Positions 27,714 through 37,629 are shown, counted from the first letter of the stretch. The stretch: 64,000 nucleotides of DNA from Candidatus Phycosocius bacilliformis (GCF_003112735.1 NZ_BFBR01000007.1:32239-96238); one strand, 5' to 3'. Numbers and translations are program-made. The notes: generated by a model from the sequence alone, not told the origin.

Positions 27714-28577
27714 ATCGTTCACGTAAGAACGTAGGCGATGAATAAGCAAATCCATCGTACGATAGCTGCTATATCAATCTTTACGTCAACCGTTACCGTG
27801 CTTGTCTTAGGTCTCATAAGAGCGTTCCTAGGACAGCGGCCGGCCGCTTGCCCAAAGGCTTTGCGGAAAGCGCCCTGCGTAACGGATATCCCTCCGTTGG
27901 CAGGATCAAAGGGCCATCATTTCGCGTTCTAGACCGCAAGTGACGGAGAGTATGTGAACTCCCTTTTTTGTAAGCTCGGCGGCAGCCTTGGGTGCGTCAG
28001 TTTTTAACGTCCCTGACGACGGACAGCGCCCGTTTTACGCAAAAGGCATACCCGCGCAAGTTGGGGTTGTTCGTCTGGTTCATCAGATGAGTCCTTACCT
28101 TGCGTTGCAATGTTGGCCCACATGAATTTAAGAGTCGAGACAAGTCCCACACTTATGCACAATTTTGCGCGCAAGCTGCTCTTAGTGCGCGGCTTGGTTA
28201 GTGCACGGATAATTTAGGCGCTTGCCTGAGCCCCGGTGCTTAGCGCTGGCTTAAGGGCTGACGTCAGATGATGAAGAAGTTGGACTATTCACACACGCGT
28301 TAATTGCGGGAGCCGTTATTAAAGGAAAGTGCAGTTTGCGTTATTAGCGAGCGCACATTGCACAGCCATCGAAACGAATCGCGCCGATCACACTCGGTTG
28401 GAAGCACCCAGAAACCGCCGAATGGCCGGTTTGCTAATGCTAATCTGGTGGTTGCTGCTGCTACCACTGCAGAAACAAGTCGCTCCAGATCATTCCGTGA
28501 GGTTTTGGCATCAGATAGCACATGGGTAGCAGACCCCAGTGGGGTTTGCCTTGGATCTCGCTAACTGATTGATTTAA
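27714..28577. other. Gene-poor stretch beside tRNA-Arg
   Basis: 864 bases with no supported gene. Short frames at 27738-27932 (+), 28304-28564 (+) and 28300-28521 (-) overlap each other or lack ribosome sites and recognisable products. I see no integrase, transposase, terminal repeat or copy of the tRNA-Arg 3' end. It may be the decayed remains of an element integrated at the tRNA. Confidence 0.45.
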
Positions 28578-28654
28578 TGGCGCACCCGGAGCGATTCGAA
28601 CGCCCGACCCTCAGATTCGTAGTCTGATGCTCTATCCAGCTGAGCTACGGGTGC
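28578..28654 (-). tRNA. tRNA-Arg (anticodon ACG)
   Basis: A 77-base tRNA with encoded CCA. Minus strand acceptor GCACCCG pairs with CGGGTGC, discriminator G; D arm TAGCTCAGCTGGATAGAGC; anticodon arm CAGACTACGAATCTG (ACG, read as ICG after deamination); T loop GTTCGAATC. The 3' end faces the gene-poor stretch. Confidence 0.96.
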
Positions 28655-28691
28655 GCTGAGGCGGCGTTCCTAGACGTCGCAGCGGCGAAGA

Positions 28692-29675
28692 TCAAGCGTC
28701 TTTGGCTGCATGAACCCCACGCATGACAGCCCGGGCAAGACAATCGGCTGCCAGCGCCCCAATCCGGGCGAGATTGAATGCCTTGGGTTCGCCAAGCCGC
28801 TGCCGGGCCGTGGACATCGCAAACACCACATCACCATCAAAAGGGGCAAAGACCGGCCGGATCGCCCGCGCCAGTCCGGCACTGGCCATCTGGGCCACAC
28901 GCTTGGCCTCAGACGGGGTCAGTGCCACATCGGTGGCCACACAGGCGATTGTGGTGTTGGCCCGGCCCATGGCGGCAGGATTGGCTTTGGCAAGGCCCCA
29001 ATCCTCACCCATCACGCGCACAGACGGGTCTGGGCGCACGCCACCTGCCTCATCACCTTGTTCCAAGCTCCAGGCCCAAAATGCATCGCTGCCGGGCATC
29101 ACCACACTGCCAAAACAATTGACCGCGACAATGGCGCCCACATGCCAGCCCTCAGACGTCGTATGGCTGGCAGAACCCAAGCCGCCTCGCAGCTGTCCGG
29201 CGCGCGCGCCAATCCCTGCCCCTGCGGCCCCCAATGTGAAGCTGTGGTCAAGGCGCTGAAGGGCTTGCATGCCGAGGGCGCGATAGGGCGGGGTCTCGCC
29301 CCAGCCTTTATTGCCGCCATTGGCAAGGTCATAAAGAATGGCGGCAGGCACGACAGGAGATTTCGGAACACCGGGCAAATCGATCAAGCCAAAGCCGCGC
29401 CCGCGTGCGCCCAAAGCGCTTGCCACACCGTCGGCAGCCGCAAGGCCATAGACCGACCCGCCAGACAGCACGAGTGCGTCAATTGCCTCAACCAGATTTT
29501 CAGGTGCCAGGGCGTCGCTCTCGCGCGTTCCAGGCCCACCTCCGCGCACATCCACCGCACAAACGGCGGCTGTTTCAGGATAGATGACCGTCACCCCGGT
29601 CAGGGCGTCGCGATCTTCTGCTTGGCCGACCAAAAGGCCCGGGACATCGGTTATGAGATTGGCAGAAACAGTCAT
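28692..29675 (-). CDS. P1 family peptidase (DmpA-like aminopeptidase/amidase)
   Basis: A 327-residue member of the P1 (DmpA/BapA) family of self-processing Ntn-type hydrolases. The block RANTTIACVATDVAL holds the expected autocleavage site before a Thr/Ser that becomes the N-terminal nucleophile; VCAVDVRGGGPGTRE, LSGGSVYGLAAADGV and GLGSASH are family blocks. No signal peptide is seen. Substrates in the family are small peptides and D- or beta-amino acid amides; the one here is unknown. Confidence 0.88.
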   Translation of the reverse strand: MTVSANLITDVPGLLVGQAEDRDALTGVTVIYPETAAVCAVDVRGGGPGTRESDALAPENLVEAIDALVLSGGSVYGLAAADGVASALGARGRGFGLIDLPGVPKSPVVPAAILYDLANGGNKGWGETPPYRALGMQALQRLDHSFTLGAAGAGIGARAGQLRGGLGSASHTTSEGWHVGAIVAVNCFGSVVMPGSDAFWAWSLEQGDEAGGVRPDPSVRVMGEDWGLAKANPAAMGRANTTIACVATDVALTPSEAKRVAQMASAGLARAIRPVFAPFDGDVVFAMSTARQRLGEPKAFNLARIGALAADCLARAVMRGVHAAKDA

Positions 29676-29788
29676 TTAGGCTTTATATCGCCTTAACCGT
29701 CGCCAGCCTATAGGCTGTGGTCAGGGCACGCCCTGATTTCGGGTGCTGGCCCTCGCTGTGATCATATCAACCGGCATGACGCCATGCC

Positions 29789-30634
29789 ATGTCAACAAGG
29801 CCACCAGGGATGGGGATAGCCACGCAGAAAGAAGCTGCCATCGCGCTCGCGCTTCCCATGCCGGTGGCAGGATCATGGTGGCGTGGACTTATGGCCATGT
29901 GCCTGGTTTTTTGGGTGCTGGCGGGTCAACTGGCTTGGGCCCAGAGCGAGCCCAAAGCTGGACCCCGTGTGCGGGTCGCGGTGAGTTCAACCGGTGCTGA
30001 AGCCATTGAACGGACCCGCCAACGTCTGGCCTTTGCCTATGCCGACCAGGGTCTGAAGCTGGGTGCGCGTGTTTATTTCCGCTTGATCCGCGATCAGGAT
30101 CGGCTGGAGGTTTGGGTGCGCTCAGGCTCAGGCCTTTATGTGCGGCTGCGCAATTTCAAGATTTGCAGCAAGGATGGCGCGCTCGGTCCGCGCCAAAATG
30201 CCAACTCTGGCCAGCCCGAAGGCTTTTATCAAATCACCCCCGCCCAAATGCGCCCGCAAGGTGTCAGCTATCTGGGCATGAATTTGGGCTGGCCCAACGC
30301 CTATGACCGTGCGCGCGGCTGGCGCGGCTCACCCAGCCTTTTGCAAGCAGGCTGTGCGTCTGGTCGGCATTATGGCCTGACCGATCAGGACATGGAAGAG
30401 GTGTTCACCATCACCTATTACGCCATGGTCAATGGTCAGACCCAAGTGCCCTTCCATATTTTCCCATTCCAAATGACCGGATTTCGCATGCTGCAGATTG
30501 GAGAGGGACCCAAGGCCAATTTCTGGCGCGAGCTTGAGCCCGCGTGGCGCGCCTTTGAGCGCACAAAAACGCCGCCCCAGATCAAAATCCAAGGGCGGCG
30601 CTATCGGGTTAGTGAGGGCAAATCAGGCCGCTAG
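29789..30634 (+). CDS. YafK-like L,D-transpeptidase-fold protein with altered active site
   Basis: A 281-residue exported protein; the hydrophobic segment ends near LAWAQS, so signal cleavage is at about residue 52 from this start, and later ATGs (29810, 29858, 29891) are possible. The YafK pattern is clear: FKICSKDGALGPRQ, EGFYQITPAQM, YLGMNLGWPNAYDRA, GLTDQDMEEVF and FHIFPFQMTGF. From memory of the family the active-site segment reads HGxCVSxGCYAMTD; here it is QAGCASGRHYGLTD, so the His and the nucleophilic Cys are replaced by Gln and His, while an upstream Cys remains. It may be inactive or use another residue. Confidence 0.75.
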   Translation: MSTRPPGMGIATQKEAAIALALPMPVAGSWWRGLMAMCLVFWVLAGQLAWAQSEPKAGPRVRVAVSSTGAEAIERTRQRLAFAYADQGLKLGARVYFRLIRDQDRLEVWVRSGSGLYVRLRNFKICSKDGALGPRQNANSGQPEGFYQITPAQMRPQGVSYLGMNLGWPNAYDRARGWRGSPSLLQAGCASGRHYGLTDQDMEEVFTITYYAMVNGQTQVPFHIFPFQMTGFRMLQIGEGPKANFWRELEPAWRAFERTKTPPQIKIQGRRYRVSEGKSGR

Positions 30635-30658
30635 ACAAGGTCTGGCAGCCTGATCCAC

Positions 30659-31555
30659 TTATTCTGGATTATAGTCGCCGAGATCGGGCTGATCATCGCC
30701 ATCGGTTTCAGAGCCATCGCCAAACGCGCGCGCTGGCGCTGCGGCAGGCGCTGGACCGTCCAAGAGCGACAGATTGATTGCCTTGGGACCCTTGCCAAAC
30801 CGGTCGGGCAAGGTCTGGAAAGCCAAACGCTGATCGGGCTCAAGCACTTCAAAGCCCGAGCGTTGAACGGCTGAAATGTGCACAAACACATCCGCACCAC
30901 CGCCATCGGGCGTGATGAAGCCGAAGCCACGCTCAGCATTAAAGAACTTTACCGTTCCCTCGTGATTTTCCAAAGGCTCCCGCGGGGCGCGGTCGCCACC
31001 ACCACCGAAGTCACGCCGGGGTGGCCGGTCACCAAAGCCACCACCTTGTGGGCGGTCGCCATATTGACGGGGCGGGCGGTCACCAAAACCGCCACCGCCG
31101 CCGCCACCACCAAAGTCACGACGTGGCGGACGGTCGCCGAAACCGCCACCTTGTGGGCGGTCGCCATATTGGCGGGGTGGACGGTCGCCAAAGCCGCCAC
31201 CTTGCGGGCGGTCGCCATATTGGCGAGGGGGGCGGTCACCAAAGCCACCACCCTGCGGACGGTCGCCATATTGTCTGGGTGGGCGGTCGCCAAAACCACC
31301 TTGTGGGCGGTCGCCATACTGGCGCGGTGGTCTGTCGCCAAAGCCACCGCCTTGTGGACGGTCGCCATAAGAGCGATTAGGCCGGTCGTTAAAGCCGCCG
31401 CCAAAACCACCACCGCCGAAGTCACGGCGTGGGGGGCGGTCGCTGAATGCTGGTGGTGCGTCGAATGAAGGGTCTTCCATGCCACGTGCACGTTCACGTG
31501 GCTTCTTCTTCTTATCGCCTGGTCTTGTATCTTCGTCGTCGTCGTCGAAACGCAT
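30659..31555 (-). CDS. Cold-shock domain protein with long GDRP/RG-rich repeat tail
   Basis: A 298-residue protein. Residues 1-35 are acidic then basic (DDDDEDTRPGDKKKK), about 40-200 are a disordered Gly/Arg/Asp/Pro-rich region with six YGDRPQGG(G)FGDRPPR units, and the cold-shock domain (about 203-268) has RNA-binding motifs GFGFI and VFVHI. An acidic tail ends the chain. CSD proteins bind single-stranded RNA as chaperones; the Arg/Gly repeats resemble eukaryotic RGG boxes that drive condensation (inference). GGGGAA precedes ATG 31555. Confidence 0.88.
   Translation of the reverse strand: MRFDDDDEDTRPGDKKKKPRERARGMEDPSFDAPPAFSDRPPRRDFGGGGFGGGFNDRPNRSYGDRPQGGGFGDRPPRQYGDRPQGGFGDRPPRQYGDRPQGGGFGDRPPRQYGDRPQGGGFGDRPPRQYGDRPQGGGFGDRPPRRDFGGGGGGGGFGDRPPRQYGDRPQGGGFGDRPPRRDFGGGGDRAPREPLENHEGTVKFFNAERGFGFITPDGGGADVFVHISAVQRSGFEVLEPDQRLAFQTLPDRFGKGPKAINLSLLDGPAPAAAPARAFGDGSETDGDDQPDLGDYNPE
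30990..31400 (-). repeat. Coding tandem repeats in the cold-shock gene
   Basis: About six 48-51 base units encoding YGDRPQGGGFGDRPPRQ, two with an inserted RDFGGGG run. Near identity at the DNA level implies recent expansion or gene conversion. Edges are approximate. Confidence 0.85.
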
Positions 31556-31762
31556 GTAATTCCCCGGGAACCGACGGAGCAGGGTTGCGCCGCCACAGGG
31601 CCATCTCGACTGACGACGCCTTCCCCCATCCGTTCTGTCGGGTCACGCGCACGATCTGTGGGAAAGGCGTGGAGACCGGAAGCCGGGTCAAGGCAGACGT
31701 TTCAGTTTGTTAAAAACGAACCTGCAATCGCCTTATGCGCGAGTGTGCGGCGATAAGCAACC

Positions 31763-32599
31763 TCACCAGCGGCCAGAAATGCGGGCGATTTCAGCCTTTG
31801 CACCGTTTCCACGGGAAAAAAGTGGCGCCAAATAGGCCCCTGAGGCCTCCAAAGCCGCTTCCAAGCCAAATGGCGGGTTGGCAATTGTGACCCCTGCACT
31901 GACCAAACCTTGACCTTCATGGGGGTGACAAACCTGCAAATCCGCCGCCAGAAGGCGGGCCCCGGTCCGCGCCAAAGCCTGCCGATAACCGGCTGTGACA
32001 TGGGAATCCTTGTCAGCATGCCACAGGATAAAGGTCCCGGTCGCCCAGCGTGTGAGGCCATCTTCCAGCGCCTGGATCAAGCGATCAAATTCATTGGGTT
32101 GCTCAAACGGCGGATCGATCAAGACCAAACCCCGCCGCTCAACCGGGGGCAAATGGGCACGAACCGCCTGCCAGCCGTCCCGGCGTTCCACCTTGATTTG
32201 GCGATCCTTGGCAAATCGAGCTGCCAGCGTCTCATGGTCACTGGGGTGGAGCTCACAGAACAAGGCCTTGTCCTGAGAGCGCAAAAGCTGGGCAATCAAA
32301 GCCGGTGATCCGGGATAGGTTTGCGGCCCCTCACCAGCAAGGCCCACAAGCTCCAGATAACGCGCCACCGGGGCCGGTGGGGCGGTTTCACACGCCCATA
32401 GACGGCCAATCCCATCAACCCATTCGGGGCTGCGTTGGGCTTCTTCACCGGACAAATCATAACAACCAATGCCGGCAAACACGTCGAGCACGCGGAAGGG
32501 TGCCTCTTTCAGAGCCAGATAATCAAGGCTCAACACCAGGCTGAGATGTTTCCAAACATCGGCAAAATTGCCAGCGTGAAAAGCGTGGCGATAATTCAC
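31763..32599 (-). CDS. rlmJ: 23S rRNA adenine-2030 N6-methyltransferase
   Basis: A 278-residue SAM-dependent methyltransferase. It begins NYRHAFHAGNFADVWKH, the strongly conserved RlmJ start; the catalytic motif is DPPFEQPNEF and LDVFAGIGCYDL binds SAM. The start is the GTG at 32599, which overlaps the stop of the upstream gene (GTGA); longer frames to 32770 run through that gene. It methylates A2030 in the large rRNA. Confidence 0.93.
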   Translation of the reverse strand: MNYRHAFHAGNFADVWKHLSLVLSLDYLALKEAPFRVLDVFAGIGCYDLSGEEAQRSPEWVDGIGRLWACETAPPAPVARYLELVGLAGEGPQTYPGSPALIAQLLRSQDKALFCELHPSDHETLAARFAKDRQIKVERRDGWQAVRAHLPPVERRGLVLIDPPFEQPNEFDRLIQALEDGLTRWATGTFILWHADKDSHVTAGYRQALARTGARLLAADLQVCHPHEGQGLVSAGVTIANPPFGLEAALEASGAYLAPLFSRGNGAKAEIARISGRW

Positions 32600-33114
32600 G
32601 ACCCTTTTGCCTCTTCTGGCGTAACGGTCACGGGAATACGTGCCCGTGCGGGACGAGCAAAGCGCATCCATAGGCCGAGACTTAAAATGGCCAGCCCTAC
32701 TGGCAGGCCGAGCAGATAATCTTGATATTGGAACACAACGCGCGCCTTGTTCGCCCGCCCGGCTTTCCAAACGACGCTGGCTTTGGCCGGTACGAGCTTG
32801 CGTTGGGTGTAGACGCGGTCGCCTCGGGCGATCAGCTCAACGCCAGTTTCATCCTTAAACAAATAGACCCCGACCATGCGCCCCGCCAAATTGGCACGAT
32901 GGGGCGCGGTGGTCACTCGGGGGGCCTCAACCACGCGCTTGCCGGGCAGATAGGCCAAATCCTTGACGGTTGGACCGGCGGTGACCAAGCAAACGGCCAG
33001 CCCCACCAGGGCGATCATTGTGCCCTGTTCGCGCTTATTGTCAGGCATGACAAATTTGCGCCGCAAGATGGGTGGCACGAAGCTAATTGGCTTAGGCTGA
33101 TGATATGTGGGCAT
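32596..33114 (-). CDS. Membrane protein, DUF3592-like, coupled to rlmJ
   Basis: A 172-residue protein with two hydrophobic segments (about 33-50 and 133-152) enclosing a beta-rich exported part (RMVGVYLFKDETGVELIARG, ARVVFQYQDY), which fits the DUF3592 layout. ATG 33048 could be the true start. The stop overlaps the rlmJ GTG, and the gene lies 18 bases after mnmA, making a three-gene operon. Confidence 0.65.
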   Translation of the reverse strand: MPTYHQPKPISFVPPILRRKFVMPDNKREQGTMIALVGLAVCLVTAGPTVKDLAYLPGKRVVEAPRVTTAPHRANLAGRMVGVYLFKDETGVELIARGDRVYTQRKLVPAKASVVWKAGRANKARVVFQYQDYLLGLPVGLAILSLGLWMRFARPARARIPVTVTPEEAKGS

Positions 33115-33132
33115 GGAAGTGATAAACCTGAT

Positions 33133-34344
33133 TCAAGAAGATCGCGGGTCGGTGAGGTCAGTGGCCGCAATCCAGCCACCGCCCAGAACACGCTGGCCGC
33201 CATGGGCGGGGTCATAAAACACACAGGCTTGGCCGGGCGCTACGCCTTCTTCCGGCGCATCGAGGACAACCGACCACCCGGCCCCAATCTTGAGCCGACC
33301 GGGTACCGGCGGGCGGGTTGAACGGACGCGCGCCAACACGGCCCGTCCGTCCAGCGCATCTTCGCCATCAACATGTTCCCCGATCCAATTAACATCGCTC
33401 AACACCACTTCGCGCACGGCCAAAGCCTCTTTGGGCCCAACAATGACGGCACGGCGGGTGGCATCGATCCGGATGACGAACAAGGGCTCTCCGGTGGCTA
33501 CACCCAGGCCGCGCCGCTGGCCCACCGTGTAATGAATAACACCGGCATGCTCGCCCAGAACGCGGCCGTCCAGATGAAGGATTTGGCCCGGCTCAGCAGC
33601 GCCGGGGCGCAGCTTGGCGACCACATCGGCATATTTGCCATTGGGTACAAAGCAGATGTCTTGGCTGTCTGGCTTAACAGCCACCGGCAAATCCAGCGCG
33701 GCAGCGATCTCGCGCACGGCGGGCTTGGGCAAGTCGGCAAGGGGAAACCGCAAGAAGTCGAGTTGCGCGCGCGTCGTGGCAAACAGAAAATAGGATTGAT
33801 CGCGTGCACGGTCGACCGCCCGGTGCATTTCAGCCCCGTCCGGCCCTGCAACGCGGGCGACATAATGACCGGTTACCAAGCAATCCGCACCAAGGTCACG
33901 GGCTGTTTCCAACAAATCCTTGAACTTCACGCTCTGATTACAGCGCACGCAGGGAATGGGGGTGAAACCTGCCAGATAGGTATCGGCAAAATTGTCGATC
34001 ACCGCTTCCTTGAAGCGGCTTTCATAGTCCAGCACATAATGGGCGATCCCGATGCGATCCGCCACGCGGCGTGCATCATGAATGTCCTGGCCGGCACAGC
34101 AAGCACCCTGTTTCTTGACCGCAGCGCCATGATCATAAAGCTGCAGAGTAATGCCAATCGTCTCATAGCCTGCTGCCTGCACCAGTGCGGCAACGACTGA
34201 GGAATCGACCCCACCGGACATGGCCACCACGACGCGGGTTTGCGCGCGCGGCTTGTCAAAGCCCAGATCAATATCAGGAATTGAAACAGCCCGCGGGCTG
34301 GCAAGGTCTGCGACAGCGGGCAGAACCAGGGTGTCAAGCGACAT
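33133..34344 (-). CDS. mnmA: tRNA-specific 2-thiouridylase
   Basis: A 403-residue ATP pyrophosphatase that adds the 2-thio group to the wobble uridine of Lys, Glu and Gln tRNAs. PP-loop SGGVDSS (near residue 44), the nucleophilic Cys in PCVRCN, GHYVA, DQSYFLF and the persulfide Cys in DICFVPNG are all present. The N terminus is about 35 residues longer than the E. coli protein. First gene of a leftward operon with the DUF3592-like gene and rlmJ. Confidence 0.96.
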   Translation of the reverse strand: MSLDTLVLPAVADLASPRAVSIPDIDLGFDKPRAQTRVVVAMSGGVDSSVVAALVQAAGYETIGITLQLYDHGAAVKKQGACCAGQDIHDARRVADRIGIAHYVLDYESRFKEAVIDNFADTYLAGFTPIPCVRCNQSVKFKDLLETARDLGADCLVTGHYVARVAGPDGAEMHRAVDRARDQSYFLFATTRAQLDFLRFPLADLPKPAVREIAAALDLPVAVKPDSQDICFVPNGKYADVVAKLRPGAAEPGQILHLDGRVLGEHAGVIHYTVGQRRGLGVATGEPLFVIRIDATRRAVIVGPKEALAVREVVLSDVNWIGEHVDGEDALDGRAVLARVRSTRPPVPGRLKIGAGWSVVLDAPEEGVAPGQACVFYDPAHGGQRVLGGGWIAATDLTDPRSS

Positions 34345-34399
34345 GTTATCTCCTTCCCCACAGGTTCAAGGCCTGTGACGAGGCTGCCTCTGTAGCAGG

Positions 34400-35323
34400 C
34401 TATCGCAGATATTGCAGCAGGTTGAGGTCTTTCAACTGCCCGAAAATCGCAGCCGAGGCCTGATATTGGGTTTGAGCGGCCGACAAGCGCGCCGCCACTT
34501 CAGCCAAATCAACGTTTTCCTGATCACCAATCGTGGCCAAAAGCGCATCGCGCTTATCATCATTGGTGGTCTTGGCCATTTCGATTTGCTTGGCTGTGAT
34601 GCCGGCTTCGGCCGCCTTGTCGATGAGATTGGTTTGCACCGTGGCCATCTGCGGGATCAGGCCTTGCACATAGGTCAATTGGGCTGTGGTGAGCTTGCCG
34701 GTCAGGGGACCATTGGTGTTTTCCCACACACGAATCGAGCGCAACAAATCCACAAACGGACGGAACAAATCCTCGGCACTGCGGCTGAGCTCAATCGCGC
34801 GATTGTCTTCAATCATCACGGTGCGGTTGCGGCCTGTATCGACCCAATTTGCATCTGTGTTGGGTTGGGCCGCCAAAGTATCGAGACTGGCAGGGACAAA
34901 GGGTTCGCCAAAGCCCCATTCGCCGCCGAAAATCGCTTCACCATTATATTGCGCATTGGCTGAAGTATCGATCACGCTCAAGGCCTGCTCCAAGGCAGCC
35001 CGCAACCCCGCACCATTTTGGTTAGCCGCTGCGTTGGCCAGCGCATCGCGGGCCTGTTGCACGGCGGCTTGAGCGGCCTCAAGGGATGAGGCCTCCACCT
35101 CGGCGCGGGCTTCTAATGCTTTCAGCGTCTCAGCGCGCCGATCAAGGCGCTCGGCATAGGTTTTGGCCGACAACAGACGGCCCGCCTCAATGCCAAACCC
35201 CTGCAGATCGCCGGCAACTTTTTGACTGGAGGCCTGCTCTTGGGCTTTCGCCATATTGGCCTGCCCCATGGCGATTCCTGCGGCACTGCCGAAGAATTGG
35301 TTGAAAGTGGCAACACGTGTCAT
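34400..35323 (-). CDS. flgL: Flagellar hook-filament junction protein FlgL
   Basis: A 307-residue protein with the flagellin-like N and C termini that form the junction between hook and filament; FGGEWGFGEPF marks the centre and the C terminus ends with the coiled ALxxxQYQASAAIFGQLKD motif. It follows flgK by 39 bases, as usual. Confidence 0.92.
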   Translation of the reverse strand: MTRVATFNQFFGSAAGIAMGQANMAKAQEQASSQKVAGDLQGFGIEAGRLLSAKTYAERLDRRAETLKALEARAEVEASSLEAAQAAVQQARDALANAAANQNGAGLRAALEQALSVIDTSANAQYNGEAIFGGEWGFGEPFVPASLDTLAAQPNTDANWVDTGRNRTVMIEDNRAIELSRSAEDLFRPFVDLLRSIRVWENTNGPLTGKLTTAQLTYVQGLIPQMATVQTNLIDKAAEAGITAKQIEMAKTTNDDKRDALLATIGDQENVDLAEVAARLSAAQTQYQASAAIFGQLKDLNLLQYLR

Positions 35324-35362
35324 GGACGGAGCTCCTGTCGGGAGTTAGTCAGCGGCATGGCA

Positions 35363-37507
35363 TCAGACCGCCTGCAGCAGGGTTTGATACATTTCATCGA
35401 CCGCACGGATCATGCGCGCGGCAGCTGAATAAGCTTGTTGGAAACTGGTCAGTTTCACCAATTCCTCATCGAGATTGACGCCTTCGACATTGGCGCGGCG
35501 GGCATCGGCTTCAGTCTTGAAACCATCAGCGGTTTCCTTGTCGGCGGCGGCCTCGCTGGCCAGTCGCCCGACATCCCCGCCCAAACTTGACGTGAAATCC
35601 ATCAGTTTCATCTGTCGGGTGACGCCATTGGGCCCGTCGGTAAAGGGCAAAGGTGTCCGTGTGGCATCAAACAAAGCTTGCGCGCCCCGGCTATCAGCCA
35701 AGCCGACGGCGACGGCACCCACAGCCACCGTCGACAAATCCGGACGGGCCAGTGCCAACTTGGCAGGGTCTGCGACAATATTTGGGTTGACGCCAACACC
35801 GGTGGCCCGGCTCTCGCGTGATTTTGGTGAGACGCCGAACAAAGCGGCAAAGCCGTGGCTGGTCCCGCCGCGAGGCCCGACGTCCTCGGTGATTTCAAGA
35901 CGAAGATCGCCCTGACCTGCAGCGGGGGTCCATTTCATGACACCCTGGGAATCCAGCGAGAAGCCGCCATAAAGGCCCACACCTGTGGTGGGATTATTCA
36001 GCGCATTCATGATGTCGCCAATATTGCCGGGCGGGATGGTGATGTTTTTAGCTGTCGCAATGCCTCCGGTGGGACCCACCACTTGCAAGCTGATGATGCT
36101 GCCGGCCGTAAAGCCATGTGCGTCACCCGCGCTCAGTCCCGTGGCATAGTTTAAGGGTGCACCGGCTTGCACCAGATCATTGAGTCCAAAGAAATGGGCA
36201 AAAGCGCGATTACCTCGCTGGGATCCCCCCGTGGCAGGCTCATCAAACACAAAGCCGCTTGGCGTTGCGGTTGCGGGCACAGGTGCCGCACTTTGCAATT
36301 GCAAGCGCCCGTTCACGAAACTGGCCGTGCCATTGGCCCCCAGCGCGGCATTTAATGCGGTGGTGAACGACCCGATGGTCGACCCGGTGGTGCCGGCAGC
36401 CACACCATCAACAGTGATCGCCCCAGTGGTAAAATTGATGTCGATCTTGCTGACCAAGAGGCCTGCCGCATTGACAACGCCGATGCTGGTCTGGCCGGTG
36501 AAGTTCAAGGCATCGGATGCCAACAGTCCCGTATCGCGCCCACGGGCAAGAGCCAGTGGCGGCAAAGTGGCATTCTGATTATGCGCCGCGTTAAGCGCAT
36601 CGGCGATGCCGCCAGCCAGCTCACTCAAGCCATAGGCAATCCGGCCAAGGTCGAGATCACGCACATCCAACAAACCCCGCAGTGCCCCACTTTGGATACT
36701 GGGTTCAAACTCGCGCTGCGTGGGATCAGAGCCAAAACTGATCTTAATGCGATCATAGGAACTTGCCCCGACCCCAGAGGGCTGAAAATGAAGTTCAGCG
36801 GCAACCAGCCCGGACAAGAGAACGCCATTGGAGGTGCGCACCTCAGTCCCACCGTCAGGTCGCTGGGAGACTTTAATGTCTATCAGGGTCGATAATTCTT
36901 GGATCATGTCCGACTGGCGCTGCTGAATGCCTGTGGCATCGCCTGTTGCCATCGCCCGCATGATGTCGCCATTGGCGCTGGCAATATCCTTCAGCAACGT
37001 ATTGATTCGATTGACTTGATCTGACACGCGCTGGTCAGCGTCTGCCCGCGCGGCTTCAACGGTTTGGCCAACGCTGTTGAGTTGGGACAAAAAGCTTTGC
37101 AGTTCGGCAATCGCGCCACGTCGTGCCGAGACAGAGCCGGAATTCAAAACCCCCGTCTCAAAGGCACCCAATGCCCGGTTCAAACCTGCAAACAGGGACG
37201 ACTCGCTGGTCGGATTGCCGAAAGCCGACTGCACATTGTCGAGATAGCCAAGTCGGCTGGCAGCACTACCCGCTCCGCTGGACGCGGCCAAGGATGCAGC
37301 TGCCAAGAAGCGATCGGCTGCCCGTGTCACCAGTGCAGTCTCAACCCCTTGGCCGCGCCCGCCGACCTCGCGCGCATTCTGATTATGCTCCAAGCGGACA
37401 TAGCCCGGCGTATTCACGTTGGAGACGTTCTGCGTCACCGTGCGGATCGCCGACTGGGACGCAAACAAGCCACTTGTGGCGATGTTCATGATCGAATTCA
37501 GTGACAT
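35363..37507 (-). CDS. flgK: Flagellar hook-associated protein FlgK
   Basis: A 714-residue hook-associated protein. The N terminus MSLNSIMNIATSGLFASQSA and NVSNVNTPGYVR are the rod/hook family signature, and the C terminus ends FQQAYSAAARMIRAVDEMYQ. The central part is Ala/Gly-rich and exposed. Divergent from fliK, with a sigma-54 type site 202 bases upstream. Confidence 0.95.
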   Translation of the reverse strand: MSLNSIMNIATSGLFASQSAIRTVTQNVSNVNTPGYVRLEHNQNAREVGGRGQGVETALVTRAADRFLAAASLAASSGAGSAASRLGYLDNVQSAFGNPTSESSLFAGLNRALGAFETGVLNSGSVSARRGAIAELQSFLSQLNSVGQTVEAARADADQRVSDQVNRINTLLKDIASANGDIMRAMATGDATGIQQRQSDMIQELSTLIDIKVSQRPDGGTEVRTSNGVLLSGLVAAELHFQPSGVGASSYDRIKISFGSDPTQREFEPSIQSGALRGLLDVRDLDLGRIAYGLSELAGGIADALNAAHNQNATLPPLALARGRDTGLLASDALNFTGQTSIGVVNAAGLLVSKIDINFTTGAITVDGVAAGTTGSTIGSFTTALNAALGANGTASFVNGRLQLQSAAPVPATATPSGFVFDEPATGGSQRGNRAFAHFFGLNDLVQAGAPLNYATGLSAGDAHGFTAGSIISLQVVGPTGGIATAKNITIPPGNIGDIMNALNNPTTGVGLYGGFSLDSQGVMKWTPAAGQGDLRLEITEDVGPRGGTSHGFAALFGVSPKSRESRATGVGVNPNIVADPAKLALARPDLSTVAVGAVAVGLADSRGAQALFDATRTPLPFTDGPNGVTRQMKLMDFTSSLGGDVGRLASEAAADKETADGFKTEADARRANVEGVNLDEELVKLTSFQQAYSAAARMIRAVDEMYQTLLQAV

Positions 37508-37629
37508 TCCAACTGCGTCCCGTAGCTGTCATTGCCGCATGGACCCGGCAAATTCTGCAGGGCTAGCGGGTGGTTTTTGCCTGATCTTGCGATATTCCCA
37601 ACAGCCCACCCTCAAAATCTGATCTAGAA

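Noticed and set aside
27738..27932. 64-codon frame with a hydrophobic segment
   Set aside because: No ribosome site and a non-protein-like second half; probably chance.
28710..29696. 328-codon frame on the plus strand opposite the P1 peptidase gene
   Set aside because: It is the antisense shadow of a clear P1 family gene; its product is His/Gly/Arg-rich with no family likeness.
30990..31400. Regular spaced repeats resembling a CRISPR array
   Set aside because: Repeats are in frame within a cold-shock protein gene, with no distinct spacers and no cas genes.
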